A DNA stretch of 64,000 bases from Korobacter sp036501185 (GTDB lineage: Bacteria; Acidobacteriota; Terriglobia; Terriglobales; Acidobacteriaceae). The translations under genes were made by a program, and so were the position numbers. The stretch covers positions 1 through 64,000 of the forward strand of contig DASYAU010000168.1 in the NCBI GenBank assembly GCA_036501185.1, given 5' to 3'. This document shows positions 1 through 8,781 of the stretch, in pieces. The stretch's first letter is position 1. Each line of letters starts with the position of its first letter. Below the pieces are notes generated by a model that was not told where the DNA came from, ran no database searches, and saw only the letters and a program-made list of their open reading frames with translations.

Positions 1-618
1 GAGGATGATCAAGTCGAAAGCCAGAGACCGGCGAGCGATGTATTCCAGGTCGTACTGCAGATTGTGATGAATGGGACATGCGCGGGCGTGGCTGATTTGC
101 CAAAGGCCGGTGATGCCCGGCAGCGCCTCGAGGCGACGACGCTCCTCGCGCGAATAGCGGCGCACAATATACGGCATCTCAGGGCGAGGTCCAACCAGGC
201 TCATCTCGCCGCGCACGACATTCCAGAGCTGCGGTAGCTCGTCGAGGCTGAAACGTCGCAGCCAGCTTCCAATCCGAGTCAAGCGGGGGTCCGAGGAACT
301 CGCCGGAGATCTTGCATAGCGGCGTACCCCGGCGCGCATAGTGCGGAACTTCAGCATTCGGAACCGCCGCCCGCGAAGGCCGATCCGGTCTTGGGCGAAG
401 AAAATTGGTCCGCGAGAGGAAAGGCGCACGGCAAGCGCGATAGCCAGCATCAACGGTGAAAGAAGCACGGCAAGCCATGTGGCAAGCACCACGTCGACCA
501 CGCGCTTTGCGAGAAAATAGCCCCGGCGTCGAACAACACCAGAGATTGACGACGCGGGAAACTCCAGCGGCGACGAGCGGCGGGCGAGGAGCTCGGGAGC
601 TGAGCTTGGCGAAGCCAT
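1..618 (-). CDS. Undecaprenyl-phosphate sugar phosphotransferase (priming), 3' end cut by window
   Basis: This is a bacterial sugar transferase (PF02397 type), which loads the first sugar-1-phosphate onto undecaprenyl phosphate at the inner membrane. The reverse-strand reading from ATG 618 is open to the window edge (206 residues seen). It has one hydrophobic membrane segment (about residues 40-65) and then the family hallmarks in order: KFRTM, DELPQLWNV, SLVGPRPEMP and LPGITGLWQ. The usual long N-terminal CoA-binding/membrane part of WbaP-type enzymes is absent, so this is the short PglC/WcaJ-core type. It lies 8 bp after the GT2 gene, as the last visible gene of the exopolysaccharide operon. 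The stop lies outside the window. Family assignment is firm; the sugar is unknown. Confidence 0.93.
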   Translation of the reverse strand, partial: MASPSSAPELLARRSSPLEFPASSISGVVRRRGYFLAKRVVDVVLATWLAVLLSPLMLAIALAVRLSSRGPIFFAQDRIGLRGRRFRMLKFRTMRAGVRRYARSPASSSDPRLTRIGSWLRRFSLDELPQLWNVVRGEMSLVGPRPEMPYIVRRYSREERRRLEALPGITGLWQISHARACPIHHNLQYDLEYIARRSLAFDLIIL

Positions 619-626
619 AGGAGTGC

Positions 627-1529
627 TTAATCGGCGACAGGCGCGTGGTCACGCATCGCCGAGAGCCGCTGCGGCGCCCATGACGTGGGGAGCTGGACCG
701 TAGCGCTTGGGCGCCACTGTGTGAAGTAGTATCCGCGGATCGCCTTTTCGCCGTAACGCAGCACACCCGCAGCGGATCGCAACGAGAGCAGCAATGGACG
801 ATAGATCCATCGATTGCGGCATGCGTTCAAGATTGGCGAGTATCGCGGCAGCGCGGCATTCTGCTCCTCCAACTGGCGATCACAGAATTGGGTGGACTTA
901 CTCGCGGGGTGATACCGAAAGTCGGCCATCAGGTCCGAGACATGCTGGAAACGATACCCGCGTGCACACAGACGCACGAAGAATTCATAATCCATGGCGT
1001 ATTGGAGCTTCTCGTCGAGGAGATTTCCCTCATCGAAAATGCGCCGGCGGAAAAACGTTGCCGTACTCGGTACGTACAGCACGCGGTGATAAAGCAGCGT
1101 GAAGCGGCTGAAGGAGGTTTCGCGGCGGAGTTGGAGCACGCGCCCGCGACGATCGATCCAGGTGTAGTCGCCATAAATAATGTCGGCTTCCGGATGATCG
1201 CGAAAAGCGCGGAGTACTGCTTCGAAACAGCCGGGACGATAGCGATCGTCGGCATTGAGCCAGCCGATGATCTCGCCGCGCGCGCTGCGGAAACCTTTGT
1301 TCATCGCGTCGCTCTGGCCGTTGTCTTTTTCCGAGAGCCAGCGCAAGTGCGCGCCGTTCGATTGCTCGGAGAACTCCTTCAGGATGAGGGCGGAGCCATC
1401 TGAGGATCCTCCATCCATGACGAGGTGCTCGACATTGGCGACCCCCTGCGACGAAACACTCTCGAGAGATTCTTGCAAATACTCTGCCTGGTTATACGAA
1501 GGCGTGACGATGGTGATTTGAGGGTTCAT
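627..1529 (-). CDS. Family 2 glycosyltransferase
   Basis: 300 residues, GT-A fold family 2 glycosyltransferase adding a sugar to the growing lipid-linked repeat unit on the cytoplasmic face. The N-terminus ITIVTPSYNQ is the classic nucleotide-binding strand. DGGSSD (39-44) and NADD (92-95, the DXD-equivalent metal site) follow, and a C-terminal basic/aromatic part may contact the membrane. The start overlaps the stop of the upstream ligase gene by 4 bp (ATGA), implying translational coupling. The donor and acceptor cannot be read from the sequence. Confidence 0.93.
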   Translation of the reverse strand: MNPQITIVTPSYNQAEYLQESLESVSSQGVANVEHLVMDGGSSDGSALILKEFSEQSNGAHLRWLSEKDNGQSDAMNKGFRSARGEIIGWLNADDRYRPGCFEAVLRAFRDHPEADIIYGDYTWIDRRGRVLQLRRETSFSRFTLLYHRVLYVPSTATFFRRRIFDEGNLLDEKLQYAMDYEFFVRLCARGYRFQHVSDLMADFRYHPASKSTQFCDRQLEEQNAALPRYSPILNACRNRWIYRPLLLSLRSAAGVLRYGEKAIRGYYFTQWRPSATVQLPTSWAPQRLSAMRDHAPVAD

Positions 1530-2698
1530 TCGGACTCCAGATTTGGATGGTGGAAGTAAATTGCGAACAGAGTGGTAAGCCAGAGAGGAAAATTCACGTC
1601 GAAGCGCTCCGTATCAAGGACACCGCGCGCGACTGCGAAGATGATCACCGCGAATGCCAGCACCGCCATGCGGCTTTTGCGCCGTCGCATCGTACTTCGG
1701 ATGAGGCTGACGTTCAGCCCGAGGTAGATCGCGAGACCGGCGACGCCATAACAGAAGAACTGCTGGAGAACTTCGTTGTGCGCTTCCCACGGTTCGAAAT
1801 CGCCGAGCACCGGGATGACAAAGCGGTAAGAATAGAATCCGCGACCGAGCAGTGGCGTCTGCCAGGCATCCTGCCAAGTCACATCCCACAGATAGGTGCG
1901 GCCGGTAAGAGTTTCGGCGTTCTCCGTTTCGTGGTAGGTGATGGCGTAGGCCTCGAGCAGTCCCCACGAAGCGATGACGGCCGCGATCGCTGTAACCGCG
2001 ATGATCACCTTTGCGCGGCGAGCGAGGTGTGAGCCGCGCAACAGGTAATAGATCATGGCAATCGCGAAGGCCGAAATCGACGTCTTACTCAACGTGCGCA
2101 GCAGCGTAAGACCACAGAAGAACGCGAGAGGCACGCCTGCACGCACCCGGCGCCCCAGCGTGATTGCAAAGAGAGTGGCGAGCGAGAGCATATAGCCGAG
2201 GGCGTTTGGGTGCAGAAAATCTTCGTTCCCGATACGCAGGTCCGGCATCGTCGGGAGCATCCAGGCGATCAATCCTCCGGCCGCAGCCCCGAGGATGAAG
2301 CCGTAGAGAATGGCGTTCAGCTTTTCTTCGACCGACCCGTCCGCCGTGAGCCGATACACCAGGAAGCAATCCAGCGCGAGCCCGAGCCAGTACATCAGCG
2401 CAACCAAAGTCGATCCGGTTTGCGACCAATACAACGACAGCAAAACGAACGAGAGGTAAGCGATGACCCATTTCACAGTGCTGGGCATCGCTCCCACTAC
2501 GGAGAAGTCTGAAGTCGAACACCACACGACGAAGAGCAGCGCCAATTCGATTGCAAACGTGGCGGCCGTTGCGGCAACCGGATGTTCTTGAAATCCGAGC
2601 ACGGTGACGCACGCGCGAAATGCGAAGAAGAATCCAACTGCGGCGGGCACCGCGAAGGGAGTCGACGAGACGCGCGTCAGCGTTGCGGCAGAAGACAT
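1526..2698 (-). CDS. O-antigen ligase / polysaccharide polymerase family membrane protein
   Basis: 390 residues with about 10-12 hydrophobic segments over the whole length and a larger periplasmic loop near residues 260-310. This loop contains GRGFYSYR and EAHNEVLQQF, the H-N-x-x-L pattern typical of the Wzy_C / WaaL family. In this operon it most likely polymerises lipid-linked repeat units (Wzy role), but the same family also includes ligases, so the exact reaction is inferred. It starts 16 bp after the flippase stop and overlaps the downstream GT2 gene by 4 bp. Confidence 0.87.
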   Translation of the reverse strand: MSSAATLTRVSSTPFAVPAAVGFFFAFRACVTVLGFQEHPVAATAATFAIELALLFVVWCSTSDFSVVGAMPSTVKWVIAYLSFVLLSLYWSQTGSTLVALMYWLGLALDCFLVYRLTADGSVEEKLNAILYGFILGAAAGGLIAWMLPTMPDLRIGNEDFLHPNALGYMLSLATLFAITLGRRVRAGVPLAFFCGLTLLRTLSKTSISAFAIAMIYYLLRGSHLARRAKVIIAVTAIAAVIASWGLLEAYAITYHETENAETLTGRTYLWDVTWQDAWQTPLLGRGFYSYRFVIPVLGDFEPWEAHNEVLQQFFCYGVAGLAIYLGLNVSLIRSTMRRRKSRMAVLAFAVIIFAVARGVLDTERFDVNFPLWLTTLFAIYFHHPNLESE

Positions 2699-2714
2699 TC
2701 AGGTCCGTGATGGA

Positions 2715-4043
2715 TCAGACAGTTTGTGGAGCAGCCGAGAGCATGGATTGCCGGGTGCGTAAGACGTGGTCCAGCTTTAGATAAATCAGCCAGGTGACCG
2801 GACCGTAAGCCAGCCGCGCCATGGCAGCGCCGAGAATTCCGAAGCGCGGCACGAGGAGCAGCGCGAGTCCGAGAGAAAGCGCCCCACCCACGAGGTTCAC
2901 AGCCGTCACAAAGCGAACTCGCCCAAGTGCGAGGAGCGCGTAATGCCCGGGAATGTTGAAAGCGAGCAGCGCAAAACTCAACGCGACCACCGAGAGCGAA
3001 CTCGCGGCATGCTGCGCGAAGGCGGGCCCCATCCACAATCTGAAGAGTAGGCGGCTGCCGAAAATCAGCGGTGAAGCCAGGAGTGCAATCGCGATGCAAG
3101 TGAGGCGGAAAGCGCGTGCGCTGCTCGCCAGGAGCTCCTTGGCGGATGCGTTCTCAGCCCGTGCACTCAAATGCGGAAAGAGAACGTTGGAGCCGGAAGC
3201 AATCAGTCCGTGAATCGGCTGCGAAACCTGCACGCATAACGCATAGAAGCCCAGCTCGGCGGGGCCGAGCAGCGAAGCAACAATGACGCGATCGGCCTGG
3301 CTGAAGATGGTCCCGGCAAGTGCCTGGAGCCAGCTGAAAGTACCGAAGGAAACCAGTGGCCGCCAGCCGGCGACGTTGAAGCTGGGCAGCAAGCAGCCTC
3401 GTCCGGCAAGCTGTTGTGCGCCATAACCGAGCGCCACCAGCGCGAGCACGTCGATGCCGAGCGTCATGAGCATAATGGACGGAACGCCGTGCCCATGTCC
3501 TGCGAAGAAAATGGCCGAAACGACAACCAGCATGCGTTCGGCGGAATTGACCTGGGTTGCCACGCGATAATGCTCAAAGGCGCGCACCGTGCTGATGAAG
3601 ACAAACGTGACCGACCGGACCACCAGCACGCAAGCAGCTATGCGCAGCGATAACGTAAAACTGGGCGCGAGCTCGCGCAGGTGAAACACATGTGTGGCGC
3701 CCCATGGCGCCAGCCCGCAGAGTACGAGGGCCATCGCCAGGCCGAAACCAAGATTGATGGTTATCGATGTGCGAATGACTTCCGTCACTCGCTGGTAATC
3801 GAAACGCCCGCGCATCATGGAGACGTATTTGAGCGCGGCATCTCCGAACCCGGTGCAGAGCGTGCCGCTGCTCCCAATGATTGTGAGAATGAGCATCCAC
3901 AGCCCGAATTGCGAAATCCCGAGGTGGTGGATGAAATACCGCGCGCTGGCGAGCATGAGCAGCGGCTGCACCAGGTAATCGAGCACCCCATAGCCGACAT
4001 TCCGCACGATCTTCGGACGCGCGGAGAGATTTACGGCGCTCAC
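2715..4043 (-). CDS. Wzx-type polysaccharide flippase (MOP superfamily)
   Basis: Membrane protein with about 12-14 transmembrane segments, matching the oligosaccharide flippase family that moves undecaprenyl-linked repeat units across the inner membrane. The frame is open up to an ATG at 4094, but I chose GTG 4043. That GTG overlaps the stop of the chain-length gene as GTGA and has GAGAGG a few bases upstream. From there the protein (442 aa) begins SAVNLSARPKIVRNVGYG, followed directly by the first membrane helix, as in relatives. The 17 residues before it are arginine-rich and look like out-of-gene translation. It belongs to the exopolysaccharide operon. Confidence 0.88.
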   Translation of the reverse strand: MSAVNLSARPKIVRNVGYGVLDYLVQPLLMLASARYFIHHLGISQFGLWMLILTIIGSSGTLCTGFGDAALKYVSMMRGRFDYQRVTEVIRTSITINLGFGLAMALVLCGLAPWGATHVFHLRELAPSFTLSLRIAACVLVVRSVTFVFISTVRAFEHYRVATQVNSAERMLVVVSAIFFAGHGHGVPSIMLMTLGIDVLALVALGYGAQQLAGRGCLLPSFNVAGWRPLVSFGTFSWLQALAGTIFSQADRVIVASLLGPAELGFYALCVQVSQPIHGLIASGSNVLFPHLSARAENASAKELLASSARAFRLTCIAIALLASPLIFGSRLLFRLWMGPAFAQHAASSLSVVALSFALLAFNIPGHYALLALGRVRFVTAVNLVGGALSLGLALLLVPRFGILGAAMARLAYGPVTWLIYLKLDHVLRTRQSMLSAAPQTV

Positions 4044-5323
4044 GGCTGTTCCTCTCGATGGCCGTTGCGCTGCACGATGCGACGGGCGAGCCAATGCATG
4101 TCTTGTGTTTTGAGGTCATGAACGATCGCCTTCACCAGGTGCTTCCGGGGATCGGCGTCATTCAGTTCGTGCCACTCGGCGCGACGTACGACCACGAAGA
4201 AACCGCCGGCTGCGAAAATGAGCGTGCCGGCGAGCATCATGATCAAGCGCGGCGGGAACGATTTGCGCTCCGGGTAATTCGGCGTATCAATCACGCCAAC
4301 CGTTGGCATGGAACGCGCCTCCTCGATGCGCGCCACTTCGTACTCCTGCGTGAGCATCTCGTAAACGGTTTCCTGGATCTTCACGCGGCGGTAGAGGTCG
4401 GTCCATTGCACGCCCAATGATGGGATCGATCGTAGGGAAGGATAAGGCGCATCCTGTGAGACTTCGACGTTGCCGGCGCTACCGGTAGCACGTCGGAGCT
4501 CGTCTTGCAGCTTCGCGATTCGTGCTTCCGTGGCGCGCACGCGAACGTTTTCCGGGCCGTAGATCTGGTCAAGGGAACTGAGTTCCGTGCGCGCGAGGAT
4601 CAGCTCACCTTCCATGCGGGCGGTGGCTTCCACCATTACACGCGTTTGCTCTTTCACGTCGAGCGTCACGTTCTTGCTGGAGAAGGCGCTCAGTTGACGC
4701 TGTGCTTCGTCGAGATCGACCTTTACCGTCACCAGCCGCTGCTCAATGAATTGCCGTTCGCGTCCGGCTGCCGAGGTATGCACGCGAGCGACGATGGTGT
4801 TGAGCTCATCGAGATAGGCCTGCGTCATATCGTGGGCCCGGCGCGGATCCGTGTCGGTGACTGTGACCGTGATGACGCCGGTTTTGTGGTCTTCGGTGAT
4901 CTCCGTGCGATGTCCGAGGCGCTTGAGAGTGTCTTCGCGATAGCGGTTCTTATAGAGCTTTTGCAATCCGAAATGATCCGCAAGACGTTCGCGGATGGTT
5001 CTGCTCTTTAACAAGTCCATGTAGAGGTCGCTGGAATTGCGTGCCCCCAGCAAGTTTCCGGCGAACGCGCCAAGGTTACCCGGCAGCGACCGCCCGACGA
5101 TCGCGGCCATGACCGCGGAACTAATGCCATCCTGCGGCGGCATGATGCGCGCACTCGACTCGTACTGTTTGGGAAGCAGGAATGCGATCGTTGCGCTGAG
5201 CACGAGGCCGCAGGCGGCTGCAATGTATACCGTGCGACGGTGCCGCCAGGCAACGGCAGAGCGCGCGAGCCACACGCGCTTTACGACTTCCGGAGCCGCG
5301 ATGCTGTCGTCCGTTAAGGGCAT
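4040..5323 (-). CDS. Wzz/GumC-type polysaccharide chain-length determinant
   Basis: About 427 residues. The layout is an N-terminal membrane helix (about residues 35-55, after a basic stretch), a long periplasmic domain with strong coiled-coil character (about 150-270) and a C-terminal helix with proline-rich approach (PNYPERKSFPPRLIMM), the signature of polysaccharide co-polymerases. There is no C-terminal Walker tyrosine-kinase domain, so this is the Wzz type rather than a Wzc autokinase. ATG 5323 is preferred over GTG 5329 because GAGG sits 5 nt before the ATG but directly abuts the GTG. It controls chain length together with the ligase/polymerase encoded downstream. Confidence 0.9.
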   Translation of the reverse strand: MPLTDDSIAAPEVVKRVWLARSAVAWRHRRTVYIAAACGLVLSATIAFLLPKQYESSARIMPPQDGISSAVMAAIVGRSLPGNLGAFAGNLLGARNSSDLYMDLLKSRTIRERLADHFGLQKLYKNRYREDTLKRLGHRTEITEDHKTGVITVTVTDTDPRRAHDMTQAYLDELNTIVARVHTSAAGRERQFIEQRLVTVKVDLDEAQRQLSAFSSKNVTLDVKEQTRVMVEATARMEGELILARTELSSLDQIYGPENVRVRATEARIAKLQDELRRATGSAGNVEVSQDAPYPSLRSIPSLGVQWTDLYRRVKIQETVYEMLTQEYEVARIEEARSMPTVGVIDTPNYPERKSFPPRLIMMLAGTLIFAAGGFFVVVRRAEWHELNDADPRKHLVKAIVHDLKTQDMHWLARRIVQRNGHREEQP

Positions 5324-5330
5324 GCTCACC

Positions 5331-8162
5331 TCAGAACCCCGCTACTTTTGCCGTAATCGCGAACGACGACATGAACTGAGCGGTAGCAAGCAGGTTCCTC
5401 CAGAGTACGGATCCTCCAATGATTTTTTGCGGAACCACGAGGACGTCGCCAGGATCGAGCTTAGTGCGGAGCACCTCGTTGCCGAACCATTCGGTGGAGT
5501 CGCGCCCAACCACCGATCCGTTTGCGCGGATGATGAAAATCTCTTTCTTGCTTGCCATTTCCGTAGGGCCGCCCGAGCGGCGGAGGTACCACGCAGCGTC
5601 CTTGCCGGGAGTGTAGGTGATCGCGGCGGAGTTATAGACCTGCCCGGTGACGAGCACAAACCCTGGGCGCTTCGGTATTTCCAGGACGTCGCCCGCGCGC
5701 AGTTCGATATCGGCCGGCGTGTTTTGCCACTGCGCTACGTCCGGCGAAATCTTGATCACCAGGCGTCCCGTTGCGGGCTGCGTTTTCAGCCGCTGCAATA
5801 CTTGTTCCTGTTGTTGCATGACGAGTTGCAGCATTGCCGCCTGGTCGGAACCACTCACGGTCGGAGAGATTTTCGTGGCGGCGGAGGTGGTCTCGATCTG
5901 GCGAATAAGTTCGTCGCGGCTCTTGTCTTGGAAGTCGCGCACCTGCAGGCGTGTGAGCAATGCGCCGGTAGGATAGGCAGTGTCGCGGAATCCACCGGCA
6001 CGGCGCAGCACCGAGCTGAGGCGCTCGCCCTGCTGGACCCCGTAGGTGCCCGGGTACGCAACTTCACCTGACAGTGTGACTGACGCGCCAATGTCATTCC
6101 ACCCCGAGATCTGGTGGATAGTAAGAACGTCGCCAGGTTTGAGCTTTACATCGGCGGCTGTGTCGGCGTCCACCACAGCGCGGCCAATTTCGACTGTGGT
6201 GCGGTGGCCGGCGACGGATGAGCCATTCTGCACTTCATAGCTGGTGAGGTCGGCATGATCGAGGAGAGCGGAACGTTTGAACCCGCCGGCGAGTCGCACG
6301 AGTTGTGCCACGGTGAGGTCCGCCGACATCGGATAGGATCCGGGACGCAGAACCTCACCCTGGATGGTAACTTTGGGGGCGTCGAGCTCGTACCGGCCAA
6401 GCACACGGATCGTGTCAAACGGCTGAAGCCGAATGTGCGTGTTCCCGATCATCGCTTCGCCTAGGTTGAACTCGATTGTTTCCGGCCGATAATCCGGAGG
6501 ACGCAGACGAATGATTTCAGCGCGGTCGGCGGGCTCGGGAAGCAGGTCCGCGTACGAATGCAGGACATCGGTGATGAGCATCTCGTCCCGGTAAGCGAAC
6601 TTACCCGGGCGTACGACGTGACCCTCGACGTAAACGGCGCGCTCGCTATACGGCAGCACTGGTGCGACGAAGATGCGATCACCATCGGAAATTGGAACCG
6701 CTTCCAACGAAGTTCGCAGTGCGGCGAGGTCCGCCGGATTAGGAATCTCTACCGACTCCGTCGAACGCGATGCGAAGGCATGCACTCGTTCGAGGCGGAT
6801 GCTCGCCGTGGATGCCGAGACGAGCAGCCCGCCGGCGAGGCCGATAACGTCGTCGAGCGTCTGCTCCTGACGCAGTTCATAGATTGCTGGCCGGCGCACC
6901 ATTCCAGCGACCGTGACTTGGCGCCCCGCAGGTGGAACAAGAACTGTATCGCCGGCCTGAAGCAGCACCGGATCATCGCGCATCCCATGCAGGAGGAAAT
7001 CGTACAGGTCGACTTCGTGAATCAACTTGCTGTTGCGATAGTGACGGACAATGCGCAGCGAACCCACCGCGGTGGGGCCGCCGGCCGCGTAAAGCGCATT
7101 GAGCGTAGTGGAGAGCGAGCTCACGTCATACGCGCCGGGGCGCTGCACGTCGCCAACTACGTAAACGCGAATGGTGCGGACGCGCGCGAGCGAAAGCTGC
7201 ACGTGAATCTCGCGGAACTGTGGACGGAGGGCATTTTCAGCCGCTCCCTGTGCTTGCGCCAGAGTCAGCCCCGAAACTCCGATTGGCCCAGCTTCCGGCA
7301 GGACCAGGCGACCTTCTGCGTCGACAGGGCGCGAAAGGGTTTGAGAAATGCCACCCCAAAGCGTCAACTGAACGAGGTCTCCGGGACCTAGAACGTAATC
7401 GTTTCCCGCCGGCAAATCGGTAGGCAATTCGGCGGGGTCCATGCCGTGATGCAGGAAGGCATCCGAGCCGAAGCGCCGCAGCGATGAAGACTGCTCGGGA
7501 ACTTGTGTATAGAGATCACGCAGCGCGAGAAGGTTAAGCGGCGTCGGCTGATGTACAAGCCCTCCGGTGTCCGGTTGGTTCGGATCGTGCTGTGCCGAGT
7601 CAGCGGTTGTGGGCTCGGAGTTCCGCTCGCGCTGCCGTGCCGGCGCCTTGCGTCCCTGCAGCGTCGCATTCGGCTTTACCGTTGCGTTCAAGTCCCCGGA
7701 GTTCATAGGGGCGGCAGCTGTGTCGATATCGGTCACGTTACCGGACGTGGACGCCACTGGCACCTTAACCTCGGGGATCTCATTCTCGGCGTATCGCTGC
7801 AGATCATCGGCGCTCACATAGCCGCGCGTCCAGAGCCAGGAAGTGAGCTGCTTGCGGACGTCAGCGTTGGTATTAATTTCGCGGAAGAGCATCTCGTCGG
7901 TGATGCTGTCGTCGCGAATGTCCGTGCCCGCGGCTTGCAGGCTCTGTGCGGCCACCTGCTTGACCTCGACGATGAGCTCCGGCCGGGAGCGAAGAATATC
8001 GATGATCGCTGCGGCCGGTAAAGTGAGCTGCGATGAAGCGGCTACGCCCGGGTTGGCGTCCGCCTCCGGCGCAACCTGCGGCTCTTGCGCGATTGCCTGC
8101 GACAGAAGCACAACGGCACAAATAAAAAGACTCAGCGTCAGATGGCAGCAAAGTTTTCGCAT
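5331..8162 (-). CDS. Wza-like polysaccharide export protein with multiple SLBB domains
   Basis: 943 residues from ATG 8162. I chose this start because it gives a clean signal peptide (MRKLCCHLTLSLFICAVVLL, then SQAIAQ), whereas the upstream extension is polar. Residues 50-130 are helical and 130-210 low complexity. The Poly_export domain (YVLGPGDLVQLTLWGG) is at about 255-330, followed by about six soluble-ligand-binding beta-grasp (SLBB) repeats marked by recurring VxGxVxxPGxY phrases. Family members such as E. coli Wza are about 380 residues, so this one is unusually long. It forms the periplasm-spanning/outer-membrane exit of the capsule machinery. No lipobox cysteine is visible, unlike Wza. 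Confidence 0.92.
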   Translation of the reverse strand: MRKLCCHLTLSLFICAVVLLSQAIAQEPQVAPEADANPGVAASSQLTLPAAAIIDILRSRPELIVEVKQVAAQSLQAAGTDIRDDSITDEMLFREINTNADVRKQLTSWLWTRGYVSADDLQRYAENEIPEVKVPVASTSGNVTDIDTAAAPMNSGDLNATVKPNATLQGRKAPARQRERNSEPTTADSAQHDPNQPDTGGLVHQPTPLNLLALRDLYTQVPEQSSSLRRFGSDAFLHHGMDPAELPTDLPAGNDYVLGPGDLVQLTLWGGISQTLSRPVDAEGRLVLPEAGPIGVSGLTLAQAQGAAENALRPQFREIHVQLSLARVRTIRVYVVGDVQRPGAYDVSSLSTTLNALYAAGGPTAVGSLRIVRHYRNSKLIHEVDLYDFLLHGMRDDPVLLQAGDTVLVPPAGRQVTVAGMVRRPAIYELRQEQTLDDVIGLAGGLLVSASTASIRLERVHAFASRSTESVEIPNPADLAALRTSLEAVPISDGDRIFVAPVLPYSERAVYVEGHVVRPGKFAYRDEMLITDVLHSYADLLPEPADRAEIIRLRPPDYRPETIEFNLGEAMIGNTHIRLQPFDTIRVLGRYELDAPKVTIQGEVLRPGSYPMSADLTVAQLVRLAGGFKRSALLDHADLTSYEVQNGSSVAGHRTTVEIGRAVVDADTAADVKLKPGDVLTIHQISGWNDIGASVTLSGEVAYPGTYGVQQGERLSSVLRRAGGFRDTAYPTGALLTRLQVRDFQDKSRDELIRQIETTSAATKISPTVSGSDQAAMLQLVMQQQEQVLQRLKTQPATGRLVIKISPDVAQWQNTPADIELRAGDVLEIPKRPGFVLVTGQVYNSAAITYTPGKDAAWYLRRSGGPTEMASKKEIFIIRANGSVVGRDSTEWFGNEVLRTKLDPGDVLVVPQKIIGGSVLWRNLLATAQFMSSFAITAKVAGF

Positions 8163-8166
8163 AGGT

Positions 8167-8706
8167 TCAGCAGGCAGTCGCGCCGCGATAGAAGCCCATT
8201 GGTTCGATTTCGAGCTCGCTGACCTCAACCGCGACAGCGCGCAAAATGATTTCGATCGATATCACCACTCGCAGTTCCTGCTTACGACGTACCAGCACGC
8301 CTTCCATCCCTGCAAACGGCCCGCTGATGATCCGCGCTCGCTGACCGATCGCCAGGTAGGGATGCGGTTGCGTCCTCAGGCTGCCGGCAACCGTGCGCAG
8401 CCGCGCGATCTCGTCGTCGGGGATCGGCGTCGGGGTGGTGTTCGAGGCCGCGAGGGAGACGATGCTGGGATCCTGCAACATGCGAATCCGCTGCGAGGCC
8501 GAGAAACGGACGAAGAGATAGGAAGGGAAGAGTGGCAGTTCGACTTCGGCGTGTACGCCATTCTTCCACTTGTTTACGGAGCGATAGGTTGGCAACAGGA
8601 CTTCGAACGTTCTATGCAGGCGTTCGGCAACCCTCTTCTCATGGTGATGGCGGGTTTGCACCGCGAACCACCGCGGAATCGTCGAGTCGGAATTTATAGC
8701 GAGCAC
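8167..8706 (-). CDS. NusG-paralogue (RfaH/UpxY-type) antiterminator
   Basis: 179 residues. The N-terminal NGN domain starts RWFAVQTRHHHEKRVAERL, with PLFPSYLFVRF as its second hallmark. The C-terminal KOW domain has GQRARIISGPFAGMEGVLV. Start GTG 8706 has GGAGG 7 nt upstream. Specialised NusG paralogues of this kind ride with RNA polymerase and prevent premature termination in long polysaccharide operons. Its position as the first gene of the export/assembly operon fits that role. The downstream export gene begins 4 bp after its stop. Confidence 0.9.
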   Translation of the reverse strand: MLAINSDSTIPRWFAVQTRHHHEKRVAERLHRTFEVLLPTYRSVNKWKNGVHAEVELPLFPSYLFVRFSASQRIRMLQDPSIVSLAASNTTPTPIPDDEIARLRTVAGSLRTQPHPYLAIGQRARIISGPFAGMEGVLVRRKQELRVVISIEIILRAVAVEVSELEIEPMGFYRGATAC

Positions 8707-8735
8707 CGGATCGCCTCCGTTTACAGCTTCGCCCT

Positions 8736-8758
8736 GTCACTTAGGTATGTGTGACCTA
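8736..8758. promoter_or_regulatory. Overlapping inverted repeats in leader of the antiterminator gene
   Basis: Two nested inverted repeats occur in the 75-bp gap before the NusG-like gene: GTCAC (8736-8740) with GTGAC (8751-8755), and TAGGT (8742-8746) with ACCTA (8754-8758). They could be an operator or an RNA pausing/loading element, since RfaH-type factors need a leader element. Function is inferred only from position and symmetry. Confidence 0.35.
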
Positions 8759-8781
8759 CCCTGACTGGGCTGATTACGTGC

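Noticed and set aside
5037..6071. 344-codon plus-strand open frame
   Set aside because: Crosses two well-supported minus-strand genes (chain-length and export proteins) and shows no domain.
1..8706. Exosortase (XrtA/PEP-CTERM) type exopolysaccharide locus
   Set aside because: No exosortase, PEP-CTERM protein or PrsK/PrsR pair is encoded in the window, although the accessory nucleotidyltransferase and HprK-like proteins would fit.
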